64,000 nucleotides of DNA from Aestuariivita sp. GTDB lineage: Bacteria > Pseudomonadota > Alphaproteobacteria > Rhodobacterales > Rhodobacteraceae. Under the pieces are notes generated by a model. That model was not told the DNA's origin, did not search any database, and was given only the letters and a program-made list of their open reading frames with translations. The stretch is taken from the NCBI GenBank assembly GCA_018401465.1, contig JAGYKE010000005.1:248001-312000 (forward strand), given 5' to 3'. This document shows positions 9,143 to 18,172 of the stretch, piece after piece; the stretch's first letter is position 1, and the number at the start of each line of letters is the position of its first letter. A program made the position numbers and the translations under genes.

Positions 9143-10077
9143 GCGACGACGCGGATCTGGGACGGATTTCGGCGTTTCTCGACGCGCAGGCGGCCGAACT
9201 CGGGGCGGCGACGAACACGCTGCTCGCCTATGGGCGCGACCTGAAGGATTTCGCGGGCTGGCTCGCGCGGCGCGGCGACGGGATCGCCACCGTCAGCCGA
9301 GACGGGATCGAGGCCTACCTGACCCATTGCGCCGACGAAGGCCTCGCCCGGTCGACACGGGCGCGGCGGCTGTCGGCGGTCCGGCAGCTGTTCCGCTTCG
9401 GCTTCGACGAAGGCTGGCGCGCGGACAACCCTGCCCAGACCATCAAGGGCCCGGGCCGCGAGAAGCGCCTGCCGCAGACGCTGGACGTGGCCGAGGTGGA
9501 TCGCCTGCTGGCCGCCGCGCGGGGGCACGGACGCAACGAAGCCGAGCGCCTGCGCAACACCTGTCTGGTCGAGCTTCTCTATGCCACCGGCATGCGGGTG
9601 AGCGAGCTTGTCTCACTGCCTGTCGCCGCCACGCGGGGCGATCCCCGCATGATCCTGATCCGCGGCAAGGGGGGCAAGGAACGGATGGTGCCATTGTCGC
9701 CCTCGGCGCGGCGGGCGCTGGCCAACTGGATCGCCGCCTCGGAAGCGGCCCTGCCCGATGGCGCGACGCGCGCGCGGTTCCTGTTTCCGTCGCGGTCGCG
9801 CGAAGGCCACCTCACACGGCATCGGTTCTACCTGCTGATCAAGGAAATCGCGTTGGCCGCCGGCGTGTCGCCCGACCTTGTCACTCCGCACACACTGCGC
9901 CACGCTTTCGCGACCCATCTTCTGGCCAATGGCGCCGACCTGAGGTCGATCCAGACCCTGCTGGGCCATGCAGACGTGGCCACGACCGAGATCTATACCC
10001 ATGTGCTCGAAGACCGGCTGCGCAACCTCGTCTTCGATCACCACCCTCTGGCGCCGAAGGGAGGCCGCCGCGACTGA
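9139..10077 (+). CDS. xerD: Site-specific tyrosine recombinase XerD
   Basis: Chromosome-dimer resolving recombinase acting at dif with XerC. It has 312 residues. The N-terminal SAM-like DNA-binding domain is at about 5-100 (TNTLLAYGRDLKDF). The catalytic domain carries the tetrad and accessory residues: Arg in ATGMRVSELVSL, Lys in GKGGKERMVPL, HTLRHAFATHLL, LLGHADVATTEIYTHV with the nucleophilic Tyr. The C-terminal wording (LRNLVFDHHPLA) fits XerD rather than XerC. It overlaps the preceding gene by four bases (ATGA). It is a core gene here, not evidence of an integrated element. Confidence 0.93.
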   Translation: MSDDADLGRISAFLDAQAAELGAATNTLLAYGRDLKDFAGWLARRGDGIATVSRDGIEAYLTHCADEGLARSTRARRLSAVRQLFRFGFDEGWRADNPAQTIKGPGREKRLPQTLDVAEVDRLLAAARGHGRNEAERLRNTCLVELLYATGMRVSELVSLPVAATRGDPRMILIRGKGGKERMVPLSPSARRALANWIAASEAALPDGATRARFLFPSRSREGHLTRHRFYLLIKEIALAAGVSPDLVTPHTLRHAFATHLLANGADLRSIQTLLGHADVATTEIYTHVLEDRLRNLVFDHHPLAPKGGRRD

Positions 10078-10107
10078 GGCGCCTGCGTCGCTATACGGAA
10101 CGGAATA

Positions 10108-10130
10108 CCCCACGCCCCTTGATCGTGGGG
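10108..10130 (+). terminator. GC-rich hairpin after xerD
   Basis: Perfect 7-bp inverted repeat CCCCACG / CGTGGGG (10108-10114 and 10124-10130) with a 9-base loop, placed 30 bases after the xerD stop and 50 bases before the next gene. No U-run follows, so it is at best a pause or Rho-assisted terminator. Confidence 0.35.
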
Positions 10131-10179
10131 CAAGGCAAGCCCATAACCTGCGCTGACTGTCCTATCGGAAGCACATTTC

Positions 10180-11487
10180 ATGGAACCTTCCCCGTCCGTT
10201 CTTGACGGTGCCTTCTGGATCACCGCAGCAGTGATCCTGTTCCTTCTGGTCCTCTCGGCCTTCTTCTCGGGCTCCGAGACGGCACTGACCGCCGCATCGC
10301 GCGGCAAGCTGCGCTCGCGCGCGGACAAGGGGGAGAAAGGTGCCTCGGTCGCGCTCAAGGTGACCGATGACAGCGAGCGGATGATCGGCGCGATCTTGCT
10401 TGGCAACAACGTCGTCAACATCCTGTCGGCGTCGCTCGCCACGGCGCTTCTCACGCGACTGTTCGGCGATTCCGGCGTGGCCTTCGCCACGCTCGGCATG
10501 ACCCTTCTGGTGCTGATCTTCGGCGAGGTGCTGCCCAAGACATTCGCCATCACAAGACCCGAGGCGATGGCGCTTCGCGTCGCACCGATCATCAGTATCA
10601 TCATCTTCGTCTTCGCGCCGGTCGTGGGCGTGGTGCGCATCCTTGTCCGCGGGCTCCTGAGGGCTGTCGGCGTGCAGGCCGACCCGGGCAGCAACATCCT
10701 CGCCGTGCGCGAGGAAATCGTGGGCGCGCTGTCGATCGGCCATTCCGAAGGCGTGGTCGAGAAGGAGGACCGCGACCGCATCCTCGGGGCGCTCCACCTG
10801 AGCGACCGGATGGTGGAGGAGGTCATGCTTCACCGCTCCAAGATCGAGATGATCGATGCGAGTTCGCCGCCGAAACAGGTTCTCGAACAGGTGCTGCGGT
10901 CGTCGCACACCCGCCTGCCGATCTGGAAGGACGACCCCGAGAACATCGTGGGCGTGCTCCACGCCAAGGATCTGCTGCGCGGGATGCACGGCATGATGGG
11001 TGACGGCAAGGTCGAGGAGGCCGAGCTTCAGACCATCGACATCATGACCATCGCGATGAAGCCCTACTTCATCCCCGAGACCACCACGCTCGACGACCAG
11101 ATGCGCCAGTTCCTGCGCAGGCATACGCATTTCGCGCTGGTGGTGGATGAATACGGATCGCTCCAGGGGCTGATCACGCTGGAAGACATCCTGGAAGAGA
11201 TCGTGGGCGAGATCACCGACGAATTCGACGCCGAGGCGCAACTGCCGGTGCGCAAGGGCGAGGACGGGAATTTCTACGTCGACGGCGCCATGACGATCCG
11301 CGACCTGAACCGCGCGACCGACTGGACCCTGCCCGACGACGAAGCCAATACCGTGGCTGGCCTTGTCATCCACGAGGCGCAAACGATTCCCGTGAAGGGG
11401 CAGGTCTTTTCCTTCCACGGCTTCCGGTTCGAGGTGACGGCGCGCGAGGGCAACCGGATCACCGGGCTGAAGATCCGGCCGCTTTAA
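10180..11487 (+). CDS. CNNM / HlyC-CorC family membrane protein with CBS pair
   Basis: Putative magnesium (or cobalt) transport or homeostasis protein of 435 residues. The N-terminal DUF21/CNNM domain has about four membrane segments and the motif FFSGSETALTAASRGKL near residue 25, followed by GNNVVNILSASLATAL. A tandem CBS region is at about 215-335 (SSHTRLPIWKDDPENIVGVL, then FALVVDEYGSLQGLITLEDI). A C-terminal CorC/HlyC domain ends in GLKIRPL. Length is normal. The hemolysin names used for this family are historical. The gap to xerD contains a hairpin, so it may have its own promoter. Confidence 0.93.
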   Translation: MEPSPSVLDGAFWITAAVILFLLVLSAFFSGSETALTAASRGKLRSRADKGEKGASVALKVTDDSERMIGAILLGNNVVNILSASLATALLTRLFGDSGVAFATLGMTLLVLIFGEVLPKTFAITRPEAMALRVAPIISIIIFVFAPVVGVVRILVRGLLRAVGVQADPGSNILAVREEIVGALSIGHSEGVVEKEDRDRILGALHLSDRMVEEVMLHRSKIEMIDASSPPKQVLEQVLRSSHTRLPIWKDDPENIVGVLHAKDLLRGMHGMMGDGKVEEAELQTIDIMTIAMKPYFIPETTTLDDQMRQFLRRHTHFALVVDEYGSLQGLITLEDILEEIVGEITDEFDAEAQLPVRKGEDGNFYVDGAMTIRDLNRATDWTLPDDEANTVAGLVIHEAQTIPVKGQVFSFHGFRFEVTAREGNRITGLKIRPL

Positions 11488-11490
11488 GTT

Positions 11491-11556
11491 GGGGGGCTCT
11501 GCCCCCCTCGGCCCGTGCCGGGCCTCACCCCCCGGAGTTTACCGGGCAAAGTGAAG
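11491..11556 (+). repeat. REP-like palindromic repeat, copy B (diverged)
   Basis: The stem GGGGGGC / GCCCCCC (11491-11497, 11501-11507, loop TCT) is followed by a second stem GGCCCG / CGGGCC (11510-11524) and the tail CCCCCCGGAGTTTACCGGG. It sits between two convergent genes and could act as a two-way transcription barrier. It is less like the others in the core. Confidence 0.5.
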
Positions 11557-11557
11557 A

Positions 11558-13972
11558 TCAGGCGCGCAGGCGTTCGCCTTTGGGATCGAAGGGCGGCTCG
11601 TGCAGGATGCGGGCGCGGTGCGGACGGCCGAGCACCATGACCTCGACCAAGTCACCGGGTTCCGCGCCATTGACGTAGCCGAGCGCGAGGCTCATCCCCA
11701 CGCTGTAGCCATAGGTGCCGGAACTGACCCGGCCCACGCCGCGGCCGTCCTTGAAGATCGGCTCGCCGCCCGAGGCGTCGGCGTTCGAGGCAGCGGTATC
11801 GGCCGCGTCCAGCGCCAGCAGGACCAGCCGTTCGCGGGCCGGGTTCTGCATCACCTGGGCGACCGCGCCCTTGTTCAGGAAGTCCTTGTCCATCTTGCAG
11901 AGCCGGTCGAGGCCCACTTCCTGCGGCCAGTATTCGGGGCTGTATTCCCGGCTCCAGCTGCCATAGCCCTTTTCGACCCGCAGGCTCATCAGCGCGCGGC
12001 TGCCCACTGGGCCCGCACCCATGTCGCGGCCAACGTCGAGGATTGCCGCATAGAGGCGCACCTGGTCTTCGGCGCGGCAGTGAAGCTCCCAGCCCAGATC
12101 ACCAGTGAAGGACACCCGCAGCGCCAAAACCTCGACGCCCGCGATCTCGATCCGGGCCGAGGCCATGAAGGGGAAATCGGGCGTGGCAAGCGAGGCATTG
12201 GTCAGCCGTTGCAAAAGCTCGCGCGACTTGGGCCCCGCCACGTTGAACCCGCAATGGGTGTCTGTCAGGCTGGTCCATGTGGTGCCTGCAGGCAGCGGCA
12301 CCTGTTTGAAGAAGCGCTGGTGATAGCGTTCCGCGATCCCCGACCCGAGCACCCAGAATTCGTCGTCCGCCAGCCGTGTCACGGTGAAATCCCCCGCGAT
12401 CCCGCCCCGCTTGCCGATAAGGGGCGTGAGGCAGGAGCGGCCCACCTTCGCGGGCATCCGGTTGGCGAAGACGGCGTTCAGCCAGTCTTCGGCCCCGGGG
12501 CCGCGGCAGACGTATTTCGCGAAGTTCGAGATGTCGATGATGCCCGCCGCATCCCGCAGCATCCGCGCCTCGCGCCCCACGCTGTCCCACCAGGGCTGGC
12601 GGGTGAAGCCCGCGCTGTCGGGCGTGTCGGCGTCGAAATAAAGCGGATGTTCCCAGCCATAGTTCAGCCCGAAGACCGCACCCATCCCCTTCTGCATCTC
12701 ATAGGCAGGGCGTGTGCGCACGGGGCGGCCCGCCGCGCGTTCTTCACCGGGGAAGTGGATCTTGAAGCGGTGGGCGTATTGATCGCCCACGCGCGCCTTG
12801 GTGAAATCCTTGCCCGCCCATGCGCCGAAGCGCGCCACGTCCCAGGGGAAGAGGTCGAGTTTCGGCTCTCCTTCGATCATCCATTCCGCCGCGGCGCGGC
12901 CCATTCCACCCGATTGCGAGAAGCCGGGGATGATGCCGCAGCACGCGAAATAGTTCGACAGTTCGGGGACGGGGCCGAAGAGAACGTTGGCATCGGGCGA
13001 CCAGATCATCGGGCCGTTGATGACGCGCTTGACGCCTGCGCGCCCCACGGCGGGAACCCGGTCGATCGCGCGCATCATGTTTTCCTCGATGCGTTCCAAA
13101 TCGTCGGCGAAGAGCTCGTGCCCGAAGCCCGGCGGCGTGCCGTCCTCGGCCCAGAGCTTGAAGTTCTTCTCGTAAGCCCCGACAAGCAGGCCCTTTCCTT
13201 CCTGTCGCAGGTAATATTCCCCGTCACGGTCGGCGACCGAGGGCAGGCGGCGGTCCATCGCGGCGATCTCGGGGATCGTCTCGGTCACGAAATACTGGTG
13301 CTCAGTGGGTTGCAGCGGCAGGGTCAGGCCCGCCATCGCCGCCACCTCGCGCCCCCAGAGACCGGCGGCGTTCACCACCCACTGCGTGTGGATGTCGCCC
13401 TTGTCGGTGCGCACGATCCAGCTGCCGTCGGGCTGCTGTTCGGTCCCCGTCACCGGCGTGAAACGGTGGATGTCCGCGCCTCGTTGACGCGCGCCGGTGA
13501 CATAGGCATTGGTCACGCCTGACGGATCGACGTTGCCGCCGTCGGGTTCGTACATGATGCAGCGGATACCGTCGAAATCGACCAACGGGTGCAGGCGTTC
13601 GGCCTCGTCGCGGGTGATCTCGTGGAAGTTCATCCCGTAAAGTTTTGCCTTGGCCGCCTGCAGGCGCAGCTGGTGTTCGCGCGCCTCGGTCTGCGCGAGA
13701 TAGAGCGACCCGGGCTGGAACACGCCGCAGCCCTGCCCCGTCTCGGCCTCCAGCTCCTTGTAGAGCGCCATGGTGTAATGCTGGATGCGGCTGATATTGG
13801 TGCTGTCATGCAGGCCGTGGATGTTGGCGGCGGCATGCCAGGTCGATCCGCTCGTCAGTTCCGAGCGTTCGAGCAGGACGACATCGGTCCAGCCCAGTTT
13901 CGTCAGGTGGTAGAGGATGCTGCATCCGATGACGCCGCCGCCGATCACGACAGCCTGGGCATGGGTCCGCAT
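11558..13972 (-). CDS. FAD-dependent oxidoreductase / aminomethyltransferase (dimethylglycine or sarcosine dehydrogenase family)
   Basis: Probable oxidative demethylase of a methylated glycine or related amine, passing the one-carbon unit to tetrahydrofolate. It has 804 residues. The N-terminal Rossmann FAD domain starts VVIGGGVIGCSILYHLTK. SGSTWHAAA follows, where the His corresponds to the flavin-linking site of the family. The middle is the DAO-type substrate domain. From about residue 430 onward there is a GcvT-like folate domain and its C-terminal barrel (RGVGRVSSGTYGYSVGMSLA). It is head-to-head with a paralogue at 14207 across a 234-bp gap. The exact substrate is not determinable from sequence. 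Confidence 0.9.
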   Translation of the reverse strand: MRTHAQAVVIGGGVIGCSILYHLTKLGWTDVVLLERSELTSGSTWHAAANIHGLHDSTNISRIQHYTMALYKELEAETGQGCGVFQPGSLYLAQTEAREHQLRLQAAKAKLYGMNFHEITRDEAERLHPLVDFDGIRCIMYEPDGGNVDPSGVTNAYVTGARQRGADIHRFTPVTGTEQQPDGSWIVRTDKGDIHTQWVVNAAGLWGREVAAMAGLTLPLQPTEHQYFVTETIPEIAAMDRRLPSVADRDGEYYLRQEGKGLLVGAYEKNFKLWAEDGTPPGFGHELFADDLERIEENMMRAIDRVPAVGRAGVKRVINGPMIWSPDANVLFGPVPELSNYFACCGIIPGFSQSGGMGRAAAEWMIEGEPKLDLFPWDVARFGAWAGKDFTKARVGDQYAHRFKIHFPGEERAAGRPVRTRPAYEMQKGMGAVFGLNYGWEHPLYFDADTPDSAGFTRQPWWDSVGREARMLRDAAGIIDISNFAKYVCRGPGAEDWLNAVFANRMPAKVGRSCLTPLIGKRGGIAGDFTVTRLADDEFWVLGSGIAERYHQRFFKQVPLPAGTTWTSLTDTHCGFNVAGPKSRELLQRLTNASLATPDFPFMASARIEIAGVEVLALRVSFTGDLGWELHCRAEDQVRLYAAILDVGRDMGAGPVGSRALMSLRVEKGYGSWSREYSPEYWPQEVGLDRLCKMDKDFLNKGAVAQVMQNPARERLVLLALDAADTAASNADASGGEPIFKDGRGVGRVSSGTYGYSVGMSLALGYVNGAEPGDLVEVMVLGRPHRARILHEPPFDPKGERLRA

Positions 13973-14206
13973 GGAAAGTTATCCTTGATGGTCCGGCTCG
14001 GGGCCAACCTGACTGGGATTCGCGCGGTTCACTTGCACATTCCCGACATGTTCGGGCGTGTTTTACCCCCCGCCCCGCGCAGCCTGCCAAAGGCAGAAAT
14101 TCTGGACAGACCTGCCCGGACCGCGACACCCTCTGTCGTTTTCGCGCAGCCAGCGCGCGCGCGCCCGCGCTAGGGTCGCGGCCAAACGAACCCCGGAGGA
14201 TTCCCC

Positions 14207-16615
14207 ATGAAAACCACCACCCGCGTCGTCGTGATCGGCGGCGGTGTTGTCGGATGCAGCGTGCTTTACCACCTGACCAAGCTGGGCTGGTCGGACGTGA
14301 TGCTGCTGGAACGGCGCGAGTTGACCAGCGGCAGCACCTGGCACGCGGCGGGCGGCTTTCACACGCTGAACGGCGATACCAACATGGCGGCGCTCCAAGG
14401 CTATACGATCCGGCTTTACAAGGAACTCGAGGCGATCACCGGCATGTCCTGCGGCCTGCACCATGTGGGCGGCATCACGCTAGCCGACAACCGCGACCGC
14501 TTCGACATGCTGGTGGCCGAACGCGCCAAGCACCGCTTCATGGGGCTGGAAACCGAAATCGTCGGCCCCGAAGAAATCGCCAAGATCGCGCCGATCACCA
14601 ATCTCGACGGCATCATCGGCGCGCTTTACGATCCGCTTGATGGCCATCTCGACCCGTCGGGCACGACGCATGCCTATGCCAAGGCCGCGCGCATGGGCGG
14701 GGCGACGATCGAGACCCATTGCATGGTGCATGAAACCAACCAGCGCCCCGACGGCACATGGGACGTGGTGACCGACAAGGGCACGATCCATGCCGAGCAT
14801 GTGGTCAATGCAGGCGGCCTCTGGGCGCGCGAGGTGGGCGCGATGGCGGGCGTCTATTTCCCGCTGCACCCGATGGAACATCAATACATCGTCACCGACG
14901 ACATCCCCGAAATCTATGAACGCGCCAGCGAACATCCCCATGTGATGGACCCCGCCGGCGAAAGCTATCTCAGGCAGGAAGGGCGCGGGCTCTGCATCGG
15001 GTTCTACGAACAGCGCTGCCGCCCCTGGGCAGTCGACGGCACGCGGTGGGATTTCGGGCATGAACTGCTGCCCGACGACTTTGACAAGATCACCGAAAGC
15101 ATTGAATTCGCGTACAAACGCTTCCCCGTTCTGGAAAAGGCCGGGGTCAAGTCGGTCATCCACGGCCCCTTCACCTTTGCCCCCGACGGCAACCCGCTGG
15201 TCGGCCCCGTTCCGGGCTTGCGCAACTACTGGTCGGCCTGCGGTGTCATGGCGGGCTTCAGTCAGGGCGGCGGCGTGGGCCTGATGCTCGCGCAATGGAT
15301 GGTCGAGGGCGAAGCCGAACGCGACGTGAGCGCGATGGACGTCTCGCGCTTCGGCGACTGGATCAGCCCGGGCTATACCCTGCCCAAGGTGATCGAGAAC
15401 TACCAGAAGCGCTTCAGCGTCTCCTACCCGAACGAAGAACTGCCCGCCGCGCGGCCGAACCGCACGACGCCGATGTACGACATCTTCAGCGACATGGGCG
15501 CGGTCTGGGGCGCGCAATACGGGCTTGAGGTCGTGAACTACTACGCCCAGGAAGGTGAGCCGACCTTTGAGACCCCGTCCTTCCGCCGATCGGACGCCTT
15601 CGCCGCCACGGGGCGCGAGGTGCGCGGCGTGCGCGAAGGTGTAGGCATCAACGAAATCCACAACTTCGGCAAATACGAGGTGACGGGACCGGGTGCGCGC
15701 GCCTGGCTCGACCGGATCATGGCGGGCCGCGTGCCCGCGAAGGGGCGGCTGTCGCTGACGCCCATGCTGTCGGCCAAGGGCAAGCTGATCGGGGATTTCA
15801 CAATCTCCTGCCTGGCCGAGGACCGCTTCCGCCTGACCGCCAGCTACGGCGCGCAGAATTACCACATGCGCTGGTTCCGCAAACATGAGGAAGCGGGCGT
15901 AACTGTCCGGAATATCAGCGATACCGTGAACGGATTCCAGATCGCGGGGCCGCAAGCGCGCGAGGTGCTGCGCGCCTGCACGCGGGCGGACGTGGACGCG
16001 ATGAAGTTCCTTGACGTGGCGCCGATGACCGTGGGCATGACCGACTGCATCGTGCAGCGCGTGTCCTATACCGGCGATCTGGGCTACGAGATCTTCTGCG
16101 ACGCGATGGCCCAGCGGCAGCTGTGGTGGACGCTTTGGAACGCGGGCCAACAGCATGGCATGGTCCCCTTCGGGATGCGCGCGATGATGTCCCTGCGGCT
16201 GGACCGCTTCTTCGGGTCGTGGCTGTCGGAGTTTTCGCCCGACTACACCGCCGCCGAAACCGGCCTCGACCGCTTCATCTCGTGGAAGAAAAACGCCGAT
16301 TTCATCGGACGCGCCCCGGCCGAAGCCGACCGCGCCAATCCCCCCGCCCGCAAGCTCTGCGCCTTCGTCGTCGATGCGGATGACGCCGATGTGCATGGGT
16401 ATGAGCCAATCTGGCTCGACGGCGCGGTCGTGGGCTTCTGCACCTCGGGCGGCTATTCGCACTGGGCGGGCAAGTCGGTCGCGCAAGGCTTCCTGCCGCG
16501 TGAGCGGATCGCCGACGGGCTGGAGGTCGAGATCGAGATCCTTGGAAAGATGCGCAAGGCCCACGTGGTGACGCAGGCGCTGTTCGACGCCGACGGCGCG
16601 CGTCTGCGCGGCTAG
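14207..16615 (+). CDS. FAD-dependent oxidoreductase / aminomethyltransferase, divergent paralogue
   Basis: Second family member, 802 residues, with the same layout as the protein at 11558: FAD fold (VVVIGGGVVGCSVLYHLTKL), SGSTWHAAGGF with the presumed flavinylated His, then a GcvT-like folate domain from about 430 and a C-terminal barrel (FCTSGGYSHWAGKSVAQGF). A good ribosome site (CCCCGGAGGATTCCCC) precedes the ATG. Divergence in the middle domain suggests a different methylated substrate from its neighbour. Its TAG stop shares the palindrome CTAG with the stop of the convergent oxidase gene. The pair and the following DAO protein probably serve one catabolic route. Confidence 0.9.
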   Translation: MKTTTRVVVIGGGVVGCSVLYHLTKLGWSDVMLLERRELTSGSTWHAAGGFHTLNGDTNMAALQGYTIRLYKELEAITGMSCGLHHVGGITLADNRDRFDMLVAERAKHRFMGLETEIVGPEEIAKIAPITNLDGIIGALYDPLDGHLDPSGTTHAYAKAARMGGATIETHCMVHETNQRPDGTWDVVTDKGTIHAEHVVNAGGLWAREVGAMAGVYFPLHPMEHQYIVTDDIPEIYERASEHPHVMDPAGESYLRQEGRGLCIGFYEQRCRPWAVDGTRWDFGHELLPDDFDKITESIEFAYKRFPVLEKAGVKSVIHGPFTFAPDGNPLVGPVPGLRNYWSACGVMAGFSQGGGVGLMLAQWMVEGEAERDVSAMDVSRFGDWISPGYTLPKVIENYQKRFSVSYPNEELPAARPNRTTPMYDIFSDMGAVWGAQYGLEVVNYYAQEGEPTFETPSFRRSDAFAATGREVRGVREGVGINEIHNFGKYEVTGPGARAWLDRIMAGRVPAKGRLSLTPMLSAKGKLIGDFTISCLAEDRFRLTASYGAQNYHMRWFRKHEEAGVTVRNISDTVNGFQIAGPQAREVLRACTRADVDAMKFLDVAPMTVGMTDCIVQRVSYTGDLGYEIFCDAMAQRQLWWTLWNAGQQHGMVPFGMRAMMSLRLDRFFGSWLSEFSPDYTAAETGLDRFISWKKNADFIGRAPAEADRANPPARKLCAFVVDADDADVHGYEPIWLDGAVVGFCTSGGYSHWAGKSVAQGFLPRERIADGLEVEIEILGKMRKAHVVTQALFDADGARLRG

Positions 16616-17673
16616 GCGAACCGCGCGGGCCGGTAGGGCGCGAGCAGCGCCTGCGGCCCGCCATTGGTCAGCTCGGCCGCGATCATCTCGCCCATGATCG
16701 CGGCCAGCGTCACGCCCGAATGCATGACGGCAAGGTAAAGCCCGTCCGGCCCCGCCGCCCCCACCACCGGCAACCCGTCGCCCGGCACCGGGCGATGGGC
16801 GAGCGTAATGCCCGTCAGCCGCACCTCGCGCCCGATCAGGGCGGCAATGCGCGCCCGCGCGGTCTCGGCCAGCGCCTCGGCGCTGTCGGTCAAGGTGTCG
16901 CTCTCGTCCCCCTGATGATTGGGCGAGGTCGGCGCCAGCAGGCGGCCATCGGGCAGTTGCCGCAGCTCCTGCTCCGGCGCGACGACGATATAGCTGAGCA
17001 GCGGCGGCAGGGCCTGCGTGCTGAGCAACAGGCCCGGGCGGTTCAGCATCGGCAGGGCGACGCCCAGCGGGCCAATAAGCCCGGGTGTTGCGGTTCCCGC
17101 GCAGACCAGTACGGCATCGGCCCCGATCGCGCCTGCATCGGTGACGACGCCGGTCACGCGCCCGACGCGTTCCGCGATGGCCTGCACCGCGAGCCCCGAC
17201 AGCACCCGCCCGCCCAATGCCGCGGCGCGCGCCAGCAACTCCCCCGCCACCTGCACGGCCTCGGCCACGCCCTCGGCGGGAAAGCGCAAGGCGCGCGCGG
17301 GGGGAGTGGCCAGAGCGGGTTCCAACGCCGCGACCGCGTCGCGGTCCAATTCGTCGACCGGATAGCCCATTGCTGTCAAATGGTTGCGAAAGGATGTGAA
17401 ACCTTCCCCTTCCTCTTCGAACCACAGGCAGCCGGGCCAACTCACCCCCGGCAGGCCCAGCCTCCGCCAGGCCGCAATCCCTTCGGCGCGCAGGGCGAAA
17501 TGGGCGGCGTCGTGATGAAAGCTTGCATTGATCCAGCCAAAGGACCGCCCCGTCGCCCCGCCGCAAGGCGCGCCCGCCTCGATCACGGTGACCTCATGGC
17601 CCGCCTGCTGCAGCCGGAAGGCCGCTGCCGCGCCGATGATCCCGGCCCCGATGATGACGATGCGTTGTCCCAT
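16612..17673 (-). CDS. DAO-family FAD-dependent amino acid/amine oxidase
   Basis: Flavoprotein of 353 residues resembling glycine or D-amino-acid oxidases. The dinucleotide motif RIVIIGAGIIGAAAAFRL is at the very start, followed by GGATGRSFGWINASFHHD. The C-terminal FAD-closing motif is visible at LYLAVMHSGVTLAAIMGEM. I chose ATG 17673 because the Rossmann strand then begins at residue 4; a longer in-frame extension to 17715 has no support. Its stop overlaps the stop of the convergent 802-residue gene (CTAG). Likely substrates are secondary or methylated amino acids, inferred from context only. Confidence 0.88.
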   Translation of the reverse strand: MGQRIVIIGAGIIGAAAAFRLQQAGHEVTVIEAGAPCGGATGRSFGWINASFHHDAAHFALRAEGIAAWRRLGLPGVSWPGCLWFEEEGEGFTSFRNHLTAMGYPVDELDRDAVAALEPALATPPARALRFPAEGVAEAVQVAGELLARAAALGGRVLSGLAVQAIAERVGRVTGVVTDAGAIGADAVLVCAGTATPGLIGPLGVALPMLNRPGLLLSTQALPPLLSYIVVAPEQELRQLPDGRLLAPTSPNHQGDESDTLTDSAEALAETARARIAALIGREVRLTGITLAHRPVPGDGLPVVGAAGPDGLYLAVMHSGVTLAAIMGEMIAAELTNGGPQALLAPYRPARFA

Positions 17674-17749
17674 GTGGCCCAACTGACCCGAAGGCGCCAC
17701 CACCCGCAAGCCCACTTGCGCCCGACCGTCGCGGCGCTACCCTTGCCGC

Positions 17750-18172
17750 ATGACCGCAGACGACATCATCGCCCGCCTCGACCTGCAACCGCACCCCGAA
17801 GGCGGCCATTTCCGCCAGACATGGGAGGCCGCGGCACCCGGCCGGGCGCACGCCACCTGCATCCATTTCCTGTTGAAGGCGGGCGAGGTCAGCCATTGGC
17901 ACCGCGTCGATGCCGACGAAGTCTGGCTTTGGCATGGCGGCGCTGATCTGGTCCTGTCCCTCAGCGCGACCGAGGCAGGCCCCGCGACCGACCACATACT
18001 GACCGCCGATCTGACGCGCGGCACACCCCAGATCGTGGCGCCCAAGGATCATTGGCAGGCCGCGCGCAGCACCGGTGATTACACCCTTGTCAGCTGCGTC
18101 GTCGCCCCGGGCTTCCGCTTCGCGGGCTTCACCCTCGCGGCCCCGGGCTTTACGATCCCGACGGGCGGCTGA
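17750..18172 (+). CDS. Cupin-like DUF985 family protein
   Basis: Small beta-barrel protein of 140 residues. The opening [20 protein letters not shown] and the central [20 protein letters not shown] are the characteristic phrases of DUF985 (cupin_5). Histidines in HWHRVDADE could bind metal, as in other cupins. No enzyme activity is established for the family as far as I know. Its last 23 bases overlap the end of the convergent anmK gene. No operon partner is evident on the same strand. Confidence 0.88.
   Translation: MTADDIIARLDLQPHPEGGHFRQTWEAAAPGRAHATCIHFLLKAGEVSHWHRVDADEVWLWHGGADLVLSLSATEAGPATDHILTADLTRGTPQIVAPKDHWQAARSTGDYTLVSCVVAPGFRFAGFTLAAPGFTIPTGG

Noticed and set aside
9139-10077. 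Tyrosine recombinase as a sign of an integrated element
   Set aside because: The sequence is core XerD in a housekeeping neighbourhood, with no attachment repeats, phage or plasmid genes nearby.
14480-17566. A 1028-codon open frame on the minus strand
   Set aside because: It is opposite the 802-residue demethylase and an alternative frame of the DAO gene. Composition and lack of motifs show it is a shadow frame.
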